Positions 1-11,375 of a DNA stretch of 64,000 nucleotides are shown piece after piece. A program made the translations under genes and the position numbers. The stretch lies in assembly GCA_016716605.1 (NCBI GenBank), contig JADJWA010000002.1, forward strand, positions 1-64,000. Reading direction: 5' to 3'. This stretch comes from Flavobacteriales bacterium. Its GTDB lineage: Bacteria > Bacteroidota > Bacteroidia > Flavobacteriales_F > PHOS-HE28. The first letter of the stretch is position 1, and each line of letters opens with the position of its first letter. The notes under the pieces were generated by a model. That model was given only the letters and a program-made list of their open reading frames with translations. It did not search any database and was not told the DNA's origin.

Positions 1-162
1 GATCGTCTGCACGCCGTTCGGCGTGGCATTCACGGTCATGTTGCACGGCTGCGCCCACCCCTCGCTGCAAGCGAAGCCTGGTGACCGCGAAGGGCCAAGG
101 CCCTGAGTGAATGTCGCGTATGTGGGCGCACTTGTGGGTGTGAAAACTACCGGGGCATTCAT
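1..162 (-). CDS. Partial unknown protein, runs off left edge
   Basis: On the minus strand an open frame reads MNAPVVFTPTSAPTYATFTQ, then GLGPSRSPGFACSEGWAQPC, then NMTVNATPNGVQTI, and continues past position 1. The Thr/Pro/Ser/Asn-rich composition with two cysteines is typical of a secreted protein, but no signal peptide is visible and the ATG at 162 may not be the true start. It lies in the indel-rich part of the window, so the frame may belong to a longer gene. I do not recognise the family. Confidence 0.3.
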   Translation of the reverse strand, partial: MNAPVVFTPTSAPTYATFTQGLGPSRSPGFACSEGWAQPCNMTVNATPNGVQTI

Positions 163-192
163 TTCGGATGGGCAGAGCGAGATCCCGGGTTA

Positions 193-905
193 TCAATCGT
201 GCCGCTGTAGATGGATCGAGCGTCCAGCGGGTCCGTTGCCTTCAACCATCGACGAAAGCCGTCTTTGCACCGCCGAGCTCACCTCCAGTGCGCGATTGAA
301 GACTCACGAAGCGCCCACCGTCCGGAATCACCACCGGCGCTCTTCACGTGCGCGATGGGCATCAGCCGGTTTATCAGCGTGGATGCGCCAATCCCTTCAT
401 ACCGGTTGAGCTGGCCTTCCCACCCCAGCACGGCAGCCATCTGGATTCGCAGCTGGGCCAACGCGGCATCGCGGCGGTGAAGGCATCAAAGAGCGCGATG
501 TCCTCCCGCGTTTCCAGCCCCATCTGGTAGCGCACCATGGGCATCACGCGTTCGGGGGGGGTCGCCGCGAGAAGTCTCTCCGCATGCGTGCCGCGGGAGC
601 AAGTGCGTGGGCGGGGGCATCTCGTGCGGCCCCTTCCAGCTGCTCACGGTGATGGTCCGCACGGGTTGGGTTATCGCAGCCATCTCCTCCTGCGCAACCA
701 TGCCGCCCATGCTCACGCCGCTGATGAGGGCATGCGTGGCTTCGTGGCGTTCACGCGGCGAGCCAGCACCTCGGCGTAGTCGCGGAGCGTGCCGCTTTCC
801 GGCATCTGCGCTGAATCCAATGCGTGCCCCTCATGGCCGGGCAATTCCAGCTTACTGGAAGAGGCGGCCATCGGCGCCGAGACCGGGGAGCAGGTAGAGA
901 TCCAT
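193..905 (-). pseudogene. Alpha/beta hydrolase, frame-broken
   Basis: The start reads MDLYLLPGLGADGRLFQ, which fits the first strand and oxyanion region of an alpha/beta hydrolase. Further on LISGVSMGGMVAQEEMA contains the nucleophile elbow G-V-S-M-G-G, with the serine as probable nucleophile. Near the end are a segment resembling the late strand that carries the Asp (LMPIAHVKSA) and a tail SSAVQRRLSSMVEG ending at a TGA at 193. The intended length is about 237 residues, normal for a small hydrolase. Pieces lie in different frames, so the copy as given cannot encode one protein; sequence error is more likely than decay. The ATG is 3 bases beyond the hutH stop, so the two were probably cotranscribed. 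The substrate is unknown. Confidence 0.55.
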
Positions 906-908
906 GGC

Positions 909-2390
909 CTACGCCAACTCGCGCAGCATCGCCACTGCCGCTTCCACCGGGCCGTGCATCACCACATCGTCGGTGATGAAGGGCACGCGTTTCTGCACCG
1001 GTCACCAAGGGCTTCCACCGGGCTTCGCGCTGCGCAAAGGCCTGCGGAACTCCAGCGCTTGCGCTGCGGTGTGAGCAGCCTCGATAGCGAGCACACGCTC
1101 CACATCATGCACGACATCCCAGGTCTTGATGGCTGGCTGCGGCGCCCATGCTCACATGGTCCTCCTGCCCGTCGGTGCTGTCGATGGTATCGACGCTGTT
1201 GGGCATGCACTGCTTGTTGGCGCTCACCAATGATGCGGCCGTGTACTGCGGATCATGAAGCCGCGGTTCAACCCGTCCTTCGCTACCAGGAAAGGCGGCA
1301 GGCCGCGCTGACCGCTGATGAGTTTGTAGATGCGTCGCTCGCCGATGCTGCCGAGCCCGGCCATCGCGATGCGAAGCAATCGAGCGAGAGCGCCAACGGT
1401 TGTCCGGGCGAAATTGCCTGCGCGGATTTATCAGGTCGTCGTCGTCGAAGACGGTCGGATTGTCGGTGACGGATTCCAATTGCGTTGCACCACCGTGGCC
1501 ATTGCATGCGATGGCATCGCGGCTGGGCGCCATGCACCTGCGGGACGCAGCGGAACGAATACGCATCCTGCACGTGCGGCTCGCGCACAGCGATCGCGCT
1601 GCTGGCGAGCAGTTCGGCGTACGTGCCCGGCCACTTGCGCTTTCGACTGGGATGGCGCACGGCGTGGTACGCTCGGATGGGAAAGGCTCCGTGCGGCTGT
1701 CGGGTTGCATCAATCGAGACCGCTGCGCATCATGTCGGCGATGCGCGAGGCGCATGCTCTTCACGGTGAGCAGCGCGGCGAAGTGTTCGCGAACTGCGTG
1801 CCGTTGAGCAGCGCGAGTCCCTTCCTTCGGTCCGCTGAGCTCCAACGGCGCCCAACCGAGCTTTTTCAACGCGGCAGCAAGCGCCGTCATGCGCCTGCCG
1901 CCCATCACCACTTCGCCAAGACCAAGCAGCGGTGAACGCGAGGGGCGCGAGCGGCGCTGAGGTCTCCTGATGCGCCGAGCGAGCCGCGCCTGCGGCCACC
2001 ACGGGCAGCACATCGGCATTGTGGCTGTCGACCAAGCGCTGAACGGGTGGAGAACGCCACGGCGCTGTGGCCGAAAGCCCCGTTCTGCACCTTCAGTACG
2101 AGCATGCAGCGCACGCATCTCCCGCCGGCACGGGCCTGCCGCTGCCGCAGGCGTGGGTCATCACCAGGTTCTTCTTCTGCAATTGCGCCAGGTCGCGCTT
2201 CGCGAGCGCGCGATCAGCGCAAGGCCCGAAGCCGTGCGTTCACGCCGCGATCGGCGCATCGCTGTCCTTCAGCTTCTGCAGCAACCAGGCATGGCTGCGC
2301 TTCACGGCGCCTACGGCATCCTTCGCCAGGGCGATGACGGGCTTTTCCCGCGCAGGATGGCACTCAGCCCTGTAAGGCTCAGGCCTAGGC
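909..2390 (-). pseudogene. hutH: Histidine ammonia-lyase (HutH), frame-broken
   Basis: HutH deaminates L-histidine to urocanate in the cytoplasm, the first step of histidine breakdown. Pieces in several minus frames join into a complete family member: VIALAKDAVGAVKRSHAWLL near the start, QLQKNLVMTHACG-like text, the MIO cofactor site G-A-S-G-D near 1959-1976, LGLGEVVMGGRRM, ESVTDNPTVFDDDD, PQYTAASLVSANKQCM and SVDTIDSTDGQEDHVSMG. The end reads FITDDVVMHGPVEAAVAML followed by RELA and a stop at 909. The implied length is about 490-500 residues, as usual. Many small indels break the frame, and the start near 2390 is approximate. The downstream pathway enzyme FtcD is encoded at 25073, but hutU and hutI are not in the window. 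Confidence 0.8.
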
Positions 2391-2449
2391 GTTAATGGCG
2401 TTGGGTCTCGGTGGGTGTGTTTTCGCGTGGTCGGACCCCAGTGGCTTCG

Positions 2450-3809
2450 ACGCTACGGAAGCGGGGACAATTGATCTGATCATATTCTCTATTGATACGG
2501 CCTCGCCCTTCTCCCCTGCCCCCATCTTCTCTCTTCATAGGGTCACTCAGACCCACGTTCATTTCCGTCTCGCCCACGATGGCCACGTAGGGATTCCTTT
2601 CTTCTCGGCGCAGATGCATCTGTTTGGGCAGCTTCTACTTGGTCGGGATACAGCTCCGCTGCGATGCCCGCTTCACGCACCCGCCGCAACAGCCTTTACC
2701 CAATGCAGTGCTTCCTCCTCGCCGAAGGAAGAAGAGCAACTTGGTGCTGTCGCCAATTCCGCCGGGAACTTGTTCAACTCCAGCATATTATCGTAGATGC
2801 GATCGCAATCGAAGCTGATGCCCACGCTGCTCATGCCCTTCAGGCCGAAGAAGACACCCGTGAGGTCATCGTAACGACCGCCGCCGCAGATGCTGCTTTG
2901 GTAAGGTGCCTTCGGCGGCCTTCACCTCGAAGATGGCGCCAGTGTAATAGTCGAGGCTGCGGGCGAGCGTCGGGTCGAACTCTGAGCGTCGCGTCCTTCA
3001 TCGTGCCGACGTTATCGAAGGTGAAGGAGAGGTCCTTCAACCCTTGCTGCGCGATGATGGATGAGAGGCCAGCTACTTTTCCAGCAATGGCCGCTGGTTC
3101 GCTCCAACTGCCCTTCAAATCGCGAAGAGCGGCGCGATGTCGGTCGTACCGTCGCTCACACCTTTCGTTCGCATCTCCTCCTCCACTTCCTCGCGACTTC
3201 GCATCTTGTCCAGCTTGTCGATCGCAGGTGACGATGTCCACCACCTTCTCCGGCTGGCTCGCAAACCTCGGCGATGCTGCTGAGCACCTTGCGGCTGCCG
3301 GACCACCACCACCTTCGTGCCGAGCGCCGTGAAGACCTCATCGAAGAGTTGCACGAGTTCCACTTCGCTCAGCAAACTCGTGCTCCCGATCACATCGGCA
3401 TCGCACTGGTAGAACTCGCGGTACCTGCCCTTCAGGACGAATGGCGCGCCACGGCCGGATCTGGTAGCGCTTGAAGGGAAAGGCGATCTCGTTCTGGTTC
3501 TGCACCACGCAGCGCGAAGGAACGGTGAGGTCATACCCCAACGTCTCACCCGGCGAGGCCCTTTGGTTTCGATCCTGTACCGCGCTGCCCGTACCGGCGC
3601 CGCAGCTTCATGTATCTTGAATATGAGCCTGTCCCCTCCTCCCCATACTTGCCGGTGAGCGTCTCCAGGTTCTCCATGGCGGGCGTCTCCAACGGGAGGT
3701 AACCGCACTTCTGAAAAACCTTCTCGATGGTGCCGAAGATGTATTTGCGGCGCAGTATTCCACGGGACCGAAGTCGCGGGAGCCTTTGGGAATGAAGGCT
3801 TGCGGCCAT
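2450..3809 (-). pseudogene. hisS: Histidyl-tRNA synthetase (HisS), frame-broken
   Basis: Class II synthetase that charges tRNA-His. The first codons give MAAKP then FIPKGSRDFGPVEY once one base is allowed for. Next come RRKYIFGTIEKVFQKCGYLP and LETPAMENLETLTGKYGEEG (motif 1 region), then LTVP and CVVQNQNEIAFPFKRYQIRP (motif 2 region), and near the C-terminus ERNPYVAIVGETEMNVGL of the anticodon-binding domain. The ATG complement lies at 3807-3809; the C-terminus is not exact because of indels near 2450. The gene is normally single-copy and essential, so its broken frame argues that this part of the sequence is poorly polished. Confidence 0.8.
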
Positions 3810-4597
3810 GGGCGGCGAAATGTAGAAGCCGTGAGCGCTTCTACTGGTTCGCGCGTGATGCTGGAAGCGCATGCGCGCCAGGCGAGAGGGCTATCTCAGG
3901 AATGGGCGGAAGGAGCACGAGGTATTTCGCGACCAGGCAGCGCGGAAACCGAGCATAGCCGGTCGCTCTTGTGCGGCCTTCCGTAACGCCAGATGTGGAA
4001 AGAACCTCCTCGCGTAGCCCCTGGAAGGGTGTTGTTGAGACACCCCCGCTCGGCTCAGGGGCAGCTATCCAGCGTCTCATAGGTGCCTGACCGTGCCTGG
4101 GGCCTCCGCGAGGCTCCGGGTCGCGCTTATCCGGAGCGGCGACCGGCTGAGGTGGACGCGCCGGCGTAGCGTGGGCGGGCGGGACACGGAGCCACGAACC
4201 AACAGCGAGACGCCTTGCCGATCGGAGCGGTGCCGAACTGACCGAATCGGAAACCGCGAGACACCATCAATCAACCACCGCTGAAGCCTTCGCCCTGGTT
4301 GGCTCCAAGCAGTGCGAAGAAGCACACCGGTTGCCTGCGTCGACGGCTTCCAGCGCCTCATCGACTCGGCAAGTGCCCGCAGTCGATGCCGGCACTGGTG
4401 GCCACCTAACAGGCGCTATTGCCCGTGCAACAACCCGCCTCACGTGAGCTTGCTTGATCCCTGCAGCCAGGAGCAACTGCCCGATCACGCTCCACGCTCC
4501 CGAGGCGTTAACTTGCCGAGCGTTCCATCTCGCATTGCTTGTCGTGCCGAAGTGCGACATCGCGTGAGCGGGCTCAACCTGGGCACCTCGCCCACGT
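3810..4597. other. About 790 bases without a recognisable gene
   Basis: Between hisS and the MscS gene no frame on either strand gave a convincing protein. Open pieces here are short, Arg/Ser/Pro-rich and typical of shadow frames in GC-rich DNA. Because the flanking genes are full of indels, a damaged real gene cannot be excluded, and the 5' part of the MscS gene may extend into it. No tRNA-like cloverleaf was noticed. Confidence 0.4.
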
Positions 4598-5708
4598 ATG
4601 CATGAGGCTTTCCCGATCGGATTGGCTCGTTACCTGGGCTTCACGCGCGAGCCTCTTGTTCACTCGCCAAGCCGTTGTTGGCCGCAATCCAACCGCAATG
4701 GGATGCGCAGTTCCAGCGATCTCATGATGGCGTTGGCTTGCACTGGCGGTACCGGGTTGGGCTGGTTGCTGGTCTGCCGGATATGTTGCGGGAAGTTGGC
4801 TCTAATCACCGAGAGCCCCATTGACGATGGCGATCGTTCGGCGTTCAACGGCATGCTGCCGGATCTGGTGCGCCTTCGACGAGACGTCCACCTACATTAT
4901 GCGTTCCGCCGAATCCGGAAGGCGAGAGGCATGCATCGAACCCGTGGCGTGATGCTGATGCTCACGTGCTCACCATCTGCCGTCGAGTGGCGGCGCGCGT
5001 ATCGGCCCAAAATCTGCAATCCACGAAAGCGCCCCGGAGGTTGAACAGCAACGGCCTGATCTCGCATCATCGCGCGCGTGTGCTCATCTTTCCGTCGGAG
5101 CACTTATCGTCCTCCACGACTCGGCACATCTCCATCGCGCCGATGGTAACCGCTCTCGGCGGGGCGGTTTGCGGTGGCGCTCTTCTTCGCGTTGCGGGGA
5201 TACGCTCAAATCTGTTCGCGGGCCTGTAGTCGACGCTTCGCCAGTGAACGGGCGACTACGTGAAGCTGGAGAGCGGCGAAGAAGGCTACCTCACGGAGAG
5301 ATCACCTGGCGCAATACTACCATCCGGCGACGCTTCCAACACACGATCGTGGTGCCCAACGCCAAGCTGGCCTCCTCCATCGTGCAGAACCATCAGCCCG
5401 GATGCGGAGGGCGGTTCTCGTGCAAGTGGGCGTGAGCTACGACAGCGACCTGGACCACGTCGAAAAGGTGACCATTGCGACCGCTGGCCAGGTGCTGCGT
5501 CGGCTGCAATCCCACCTTGAAGGATTTCTGCGTCATCCGTTCGGTACCACACGCCTGCCGAATCGAGCATCGGCTTTCGGCGATCCTGCGCCGCGGAATT
5601 ACCGAGCGCTTCCAACTGATGGCGAATTTCATCAAGGCCCTTCACCAGAAGTACCGGGAGGAAGGCATTGCGATCCCGCATCCGATACGCACCGTGAAAT
5701 GGATGTGA
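4598..5708 (+). pseudogene. MscS-family mechanosensitive channel, frame-broken
   Basis: Small-conductance mechanosensitive channel of the inner membrane that releases solutes under hypo-osmotic shock. Diagnostic stretches are ISIAPMVTALGGAVCGGAL and SNLFAGL (pore helix region), then YVKLESGEEGYLTE, TIVVPNAKLASSIVQNHQP and VGVSYDSDLDHVEKVTIATA of the beta domain. The end reads FQLMANFIKALHQKYREEGI then AIPHPIRTVKWM and a TGA at 5708. The first membrane segments near 4600-4850 are only partly readable (for example SLMMALAL-like text), so the start is approximate. Its stop overlaps the likely GTG of the trehalose gene, suggesting an osmotic-stress operon. Confidence 0.75.
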
Positions 5709-7953
5709 GCAAACACCGAATCATGAAGAGTGAGAACCGCCTCGACTCATCGCTTCCAACCGCCTGCTATTCCGCTACACCGAGCGCGAAGGCCGAACCA
5801 TCGTAACGCCCAGCGCAGGAGGCCTGGTGAGTAGCATCGGATCCTACCTCCTGACAGCCGACGGGCCCGGCACCGATGGACCAGGCGCGACCCAGTAGGG
5901 GTAGGCGCCACCGAAGTGCGCACGCGCCGACTGGCAACGTTCGTCGCCTCCGGTGCCCAGCCTGATGGCGGGCGCTATGAAGTGCGCCCCGTGGCACTGC
6001 TGCCGATGTGACGCGCGACCGGCAACGACAACGGTTTCTCCAATAGCACCTTGCGCCGCTGTTCCACTATTTCCCCTTCGGTGGCGCTAGGAGCAGGATT
6101 GGTTCGACCACGCCGCGTGGCCAATCAGCTTTTTCTTGAAACGCTGGAGCAGACCGCACGACCCCGCGACCGGGTGTGGATACACGACTATCATCTGATG
6201 CTCTTGCCGGCCAGTGTAACGCGAGCGCTTCCTCGGACATGCCCATCAGCCCCTCCACATCCCTTTCCTCCTACGAGATGTTCCGCCTGCTGCCCGCCGC
6301 ACGGCGCAACCGAACTGCTCGAGGTCCCTGGCGCCGACCTGGCGAAGCCGTAAGCGCACGACCACGCGCATTACCTGCTGGAAGAGTGCGGCAGCCGCTC
6401 GGGTAGCGAACCGACCTGCGCGCCGTGCGCGGCCGCGCCCATTCCACGGTGGTGGATGCCTTCCCGTGAGCATCGATCCGGCGCGGTTCCGCGGAGGTTT
6501 TCTGACGACCACGCCGTGGTGGCCGAGAAGAACCTGTTGCGCCGAAGCACCATGGGTCGCTTGATCCTCTCCAACGACCGGCCGATTACATCAAGGGGCG
6601 TGCCAAACGACACGCAGGGCTACGAGCCTTGATACGCATCCCGAGATGGGGGCAAGGGTGACCTTCTATCCTGTCGATCGTCCCATCATCGCGAGATGCC
6701 GAGCGACGCCAACACCGCGAGCTGTAGGAGGGCATCGAAGCCGCGGACGGACTTCGATCAACGGGCGCTTTCGGAGGCGTGGACTGGCAACCGGTGGGTA
6801 CCAGTACCGATCGGTGATCCACAAGAAGCTGTGCGCACTCTACCAGTCCGCCGATGTGGCGTCGATCACGCCGCTGCGCGATGGGATGAACCTGGTGGCG
6901 AAAGAGCTGTGGCGGCGGGCGATGACCGCGCGCGCGGCCGATCCTGAGTGAGACCGCAGGGCCGCGAGATTGAGCCGGGGAGCGCCATCATCATCAACCC
7001 CACGCGGGACCGCGATGCGATCGCTGGCGCGCTGCTCGCCGCATTGAGACATGCCACCCGAGGGAGCAGTCCGCGCACGGCCGAGACGCAGCAACGACTC
7101 ACGCGCGGCACGACGTGGTGCGCTGGGCGAGAGGATCCTCCTGACCAGCTGGACGGCGCGGTGGCCATCCGCCGCCAGCTGCAGGTGAAGGAAGCCACCC
7201 CGAGGTACGCCAGACATTCCTGAGCGCCTATGCCAAGGCCCGGTCGCGATGGATCTTCCGCATCAAGACGGCACCCTTTGGTTCCCTTTTTCCAAACGGC
7301 CCGCCGAGCTGCGCCAGGCAAACCGCGCTCCGGTCCTCCCGGATCAGCTCGCCGCATCCGCGCAACGCCGTGGCGATTGTGAGCGAGCGCGACCGAGAGA
7401 CACGCGTTACGCCTGGTACGGCGGTCTGCCCGTGCACGATCGCCGAGCACAGGCTGATGCCAGGCCCCTGAGGTTCATGGTCAGTTCCAGACTGGAGGAC
7501 CGAATGGAAGGAGTCCGCATCTTGTTCAGCAGTTCCACGACGCCGCCCGGGCTCACTGTGGAGAAGACGACCGCGGTCGCCTCGGATAATCGCGGTGCCG
7601 CGCAGGACTGGGCTTTATGCCCCGCGAACCGGTGAACGTGTTGAACGACATGGCCCGCCCGTTCGATTTGCAGAACATCGAAGGAACATGGTCTCGAGGT
7701 GCGGCCTAGGGCATCGACAAGGAACGGCGGTAAAGGGCCCCGAGGAGCGCCCCTTGGCGAATGGTCATGGCCATCGGCGACGACCGCACGGATGAGGACA
7801 TCTTTCAAGGTGCTGCCCATCGATGCCATGAGCATCAAGGTGGGCATGGTCCCCTGCGCGCGCGCTACAACGTGCGCAGCCACGAGGATGTCCTCGCCCT
7901 GTTGGGAACCCTTGCCGCCACCCCATCCGGCGGTGGTGATGGTGTTTGCTTGA
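5705..7953 (+). pseudogene. Fused trehalose-6-phosphate synthase/phosphatase, frame-broken
   Basis: The first part is a GT20 trehalose-6-phosphate synthase and the second a HAD-type trehalose phosphatase, so one protein would make trehalose from UDP-glucose and glucose-6-phosphate. The synthase shows MKSENRL near the start, RVWIHDYHLMLLPASV and LYQSADVASITPLRDGMNLV followed by AKE. The phosphatase shows DGTL and FSKRPAELR near 7265-7310 and AIGDDRTDEDIF near 7770-7805, the last HAD motif. The implied length of about 745 residues fits the fused enzymes common in Bacteroidota. Start is GTG 5705 or ATG 5723. Frames change many times. The neighbouring MscS channel and convergent GH15 gene fit osmolyte and alpha-glucan metabolism. 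Confidence 0.82.
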
Positions 7954-7979
7954 TCCGCATGCACGCATGCACAGGTCCA

Positions 7980-9741
7980 TCATGCAGGCGGTCGCTGCCG
8001 ATCCAGCGCCACGGCAGCGTTGATCAAGCCGACGTGCGAGAAGGCCTGCGGGAAATTTCCCAGGTGTTCGCCCGTGACGGCGTCCAATTCCTCGGCATAC
8101 GCTCCAGTGGCGCGCGCGCAAAGCATCCGCTCGAACAGGTTGCGCGCCTCGTCCACATTCGGCTGGCGAGGATCAGCGCTTCAATGAGCCAGAAGCTGCA
8201 GAGCACGAAGGTGGCCTCGCTCCTCCTCCACGCCGTCCGGCGCGTCCAGGTAGCGATAGCACAGACCGTTGTCCACCAAGCGTGTGTTGGTCGCCTCGAT
8301 GGTCGCGAATATGCGCGGCAGTCGGCGCCGTCGATTAAGCCCAGGATCGGCAGCATAAGGTTCGCGGCGTCCAGCCGTACATCCTCATACGATTGCATGA
8401 AGGCCTGCAGCAGTCGCTCCATCCATGGTGCAGCACGTCGTTCTTGATGCGCGAACGATGGTCCTTCCAATGGTCACATCTCCCGGCAGACGGTACCGTT
8501 CCGCCAGCTGGATTGCGCGGTCGAGCGCCACCCAGCACATCACCTTGCCGAAGAAGGTGCCTGTGGCCGCCGCGCACCTCCCATATCCCGTTCTCCGGCA
8601 ACTGCCAATGTTCGAGCACCAATCGATCAACGGAAGCACGTGCTGCCAAAGGGGACGCGGATCCGGAGGGCTTTCGTGCACGGCGAAGTGGATGGCATCG
8701 AAGACTTCTCCGAACACATCAAGCTGCAACTGCCGGGCAGCCGCGTTTGCCCACACGAACCGGCTTTGGAACGGCGGTATCCTTCCAGGTGATCGAGTTC
8801 GATCTCCGCCACGCTGCCTTCCGCACTCAGCGGGGTACAGCACTTGCAATTCCGGCCTAACTTCCTGTCCCTGAAGAGCCATTTGAAGAGTTCCTCCTCC
8901 TCCTCCAGGTAGCCGGGCCTTCATCATAGCGTTCAGGGTGAAGGAGGCATCGCGTATCCAGCAGAAGCGGTAATCCCAATTGCGCACGCCGCCGATCTCC
9001 TCCGGCAGCGAGGTGGGGTGGGCGCCGCCGCGATGGCACCGGAATCCTGGTCGTTGCAGCAACTTCAGCGCGCACACCACTCTCACCGCCGTCCGGTAAG
9101 GACCGATGTACCGCAGCGCGCCGACCAACCGTGCCAGTAGGCCAATGTTCCGTCCACGCCTCAAACGCGTCCCCAGTGATTTCCATTCCTGGTCCGCCAG
9201 GCATAGGCGGAGCGCTCGCTCGCGCTCATCGTCATCGCGTGCTCGATGGCATGCGCTTGCGCGTCGACTTCCCACGCACCGGGTGCCGTGCAGTGGAAAG
9301 CGCCGAAATGCGCGTCGTTGCCATGCAGGTTGAACACGGGCTCAATCACTGCCATTGCCAGGGCGCGGCATGCACCGAACGCATCCGCACCGTTTCGCCA
9401 AGCAATGCATGCGGAACAATGCGCCGGGCCTGGCTCCATGCTTCCGCTTTCGGGGTCACATCCATGAAATCCAATGTCCGCACACGACCTCATCGCAGGT
9501 AGGTGGTCACCAGCACGTTCGTGCCGGGCATACTCGTGGTTCGAGCGGAACGCTTCCGTAGGTTGCAGTTCCCAGCTGCCACCGCGCGCACGATCGAGCA
9601 AGCGCGCGAAAAAAGGGGAATCGAAATGCGGCGCGCAACACCCAGGCGATCTTCTCCCCGGCTGCTGACCAGGGCAGCGGTCCGGCAACGCCGATCAGCC
9701 CATGGTCCGCGATACTTTGGTGCGTGAGGTTGTGGCTCCAT
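7980..9741 (-). pseudogene. Glycoside hydrolase family 15 (glucoamylase-like), frame-broken
   Basis: GH15 enzymes release glucose from alpha-glucans or cleave trehalose. The N-terminal part reads SIADHGLIG and RTAALVSSRGE, matching the family opening in which a substrate-pocket aspartate follows. The catalytic domain shows TSLPEEIGGVRNWDYRFCW followed by IRDASFTLNAMMK, the most conserved block, and later GKVMCWVALDRAIQLAERY. The tail reads GNFPQAFSHVGLINAAVAL with a stop at 7980. The expected length of about 590 residues matches. The start at 9741 is the best fit but a frame change follows at once. Convergent with the trehalose synthase/phosphatase, so a role in trehalose or storage-glucan turnover is likely but inferred. 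Confidence 0.78.
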
Positions 9742-9959
9742 GGTCTGGTGTGCGCGGGTGTTGGACTTTTGCGGTCACGAAGCGGGGTTCCGCTCGCGGC
9801 AAAGTTCGCCATGCACGTTCCTACTGTCGCAAGGCCTGACCCATGTTCTTCCCCGTTCACCATCATCGGGCCTGCACCGGATGTGGCGCATGGTGGCATA
9901 CCCTGCCAGGCAAGAACTTCGCAGCGTTGCCCAGCGCTATTGCGGCTCACATTCCTGCC

Positions 9960-11298
9960 ATCGCATGAGATCCGGTACTGGCGCGGGCGCTACTTCCGGG
10001 GAGAACACCTCACTGGCGATCGCGGGCATCCCGACCGGGATCTTCCGCGCTCGCGCGGTGGCCCTGAAAAACAGGGCGTGTCGGAACTGACGCGGCTGTT
10101 GCACGATTGGCTGTTCGGCTCGCGCCGCGCTGACTGCTCGTGCTGCTGATACCCACCAGCGGGATCCTGCTCTCGGTGCTCTTCACGCAAGTCTTGGCTC
10201 AGGGGAAACTGGGCCGCGGACTGCCCTCGGTGCTCAAGGACGAAGGAGAACAAGGGCGTGACCCGAATTCTCATAAGCTCTATTCGCAGGTGGTCACCAG
10301 CATACTCACCATGGGCACCGGCGGATCGGCGGGGCTGGAAGCACCCATCGCCGTAACGGGGGCGGCTTTAGGGCAGCAACATGGCGCGCTGGCTGAAAGT
10401 CGATGAGCCCTCGCGGCAATTGCTCCTTGCCTGCGGCGCGGCCGCCGGCATCTCGGCCATCTTCAACGCGCCCATCGCCGGGGCCATCTTCGCGCTCGAG
10501 GCCATCCTGCTGAACATCGCCATCCCCATGGTGGTGCCGGTGCTCATCGCCTCGGCCTCCTCCGCTTTCGTCTCCTCGCTCATCTATCGCGATACGCCCT
10601 TCGTGCTGATCACCGATTCGTGGAACGCGGCCGCCCTGCCCTACTATTTCGGACTGGCGCTGGTGGCAGCGGGTCTTTCGTTGTACAACGTGCGCGTCTA
10701 CTTCTGGATCGGTGCCCGTTTCGGACGGTGGAAGGCGCCTTACGCCAAGGCAGTGGTGGGCGGTCTCCTGCTCGGCTCCTTGATCCTGTTCTTCCCACCC
10801 TTGCTCGGCGAGGGTTATCACGGCGTGGAGAGCCTCCTCAGCGGCGACGCGCACCGGCTCGCGGCGCACGCCCCCCTGCAATTGGGCCTCGGCGATTGGA
10901 ACTTGGAAGGGCTCGTAATCGCCCTCATGCTCCTGAAAGTGGTGGCCACCTCCCTGACACTGGGCGCCGGCGGCAATGGCGGCATGTTCGGCCCATCGCT
11001 CTTCATCGGCGGCATGTGCGGCTTCGCCTTCTCCCATGCGGCCAACCTCTTGGGGATCGCCCAACTCAACGAAACCAACTTCACCGTGGTGGGCATGGCG
11101 GCGGTGCTCAGCGGAACCATCCACGTGCCGCTCACCGCCATCTTCCTCATCGCGGAGATCACCGGCGGCTATGCTTTGTTCGTGCCGCTCATGCTGGCCA
11201 CCTCCATGAGCTACCTCATCTCGCGATCGGTGCAGCCGCACTCTTTTACAGCAGGCCGGCCACCGCTGCGCAGGAAGGCGCATCCGCGCGGTAGCTGA
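9960..11298 (+). pseudogene. ClC-family chloride channel/transporter, N-terminus broken
   Basis: Multi-pass membrane protein moving chloride, often in exchange for protons. From 10381 the frame is clean to the stop at 11298 and contains the repeated helices of the fold, with GAGGNGGMFGPSLFIGGMCG carrying the G-x-F-x-P anion-binding motif. Just before it, MGTGGSAGLEAPIAVTGAAL matches the conserved GGSAGxE(G/A)P segment, but a frame change near 10370 separates it. Earlier still AGIPTGIF and GVSELTRLLHDWLFGS read in other frames. The N-terminal limit near 9960 is approximate. No CBS domain is visible after the channel. Nothing recognisable was found at 9742-9960. Confidence 0.78.
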
Positions 11299-11375
11299 GC
11301 TATCCAAATCTGATCGGCCTGCTCCGGGCCGCCATCCCAGACTCGACCGGGACCACCCTCGAATATCTTCGTGCA

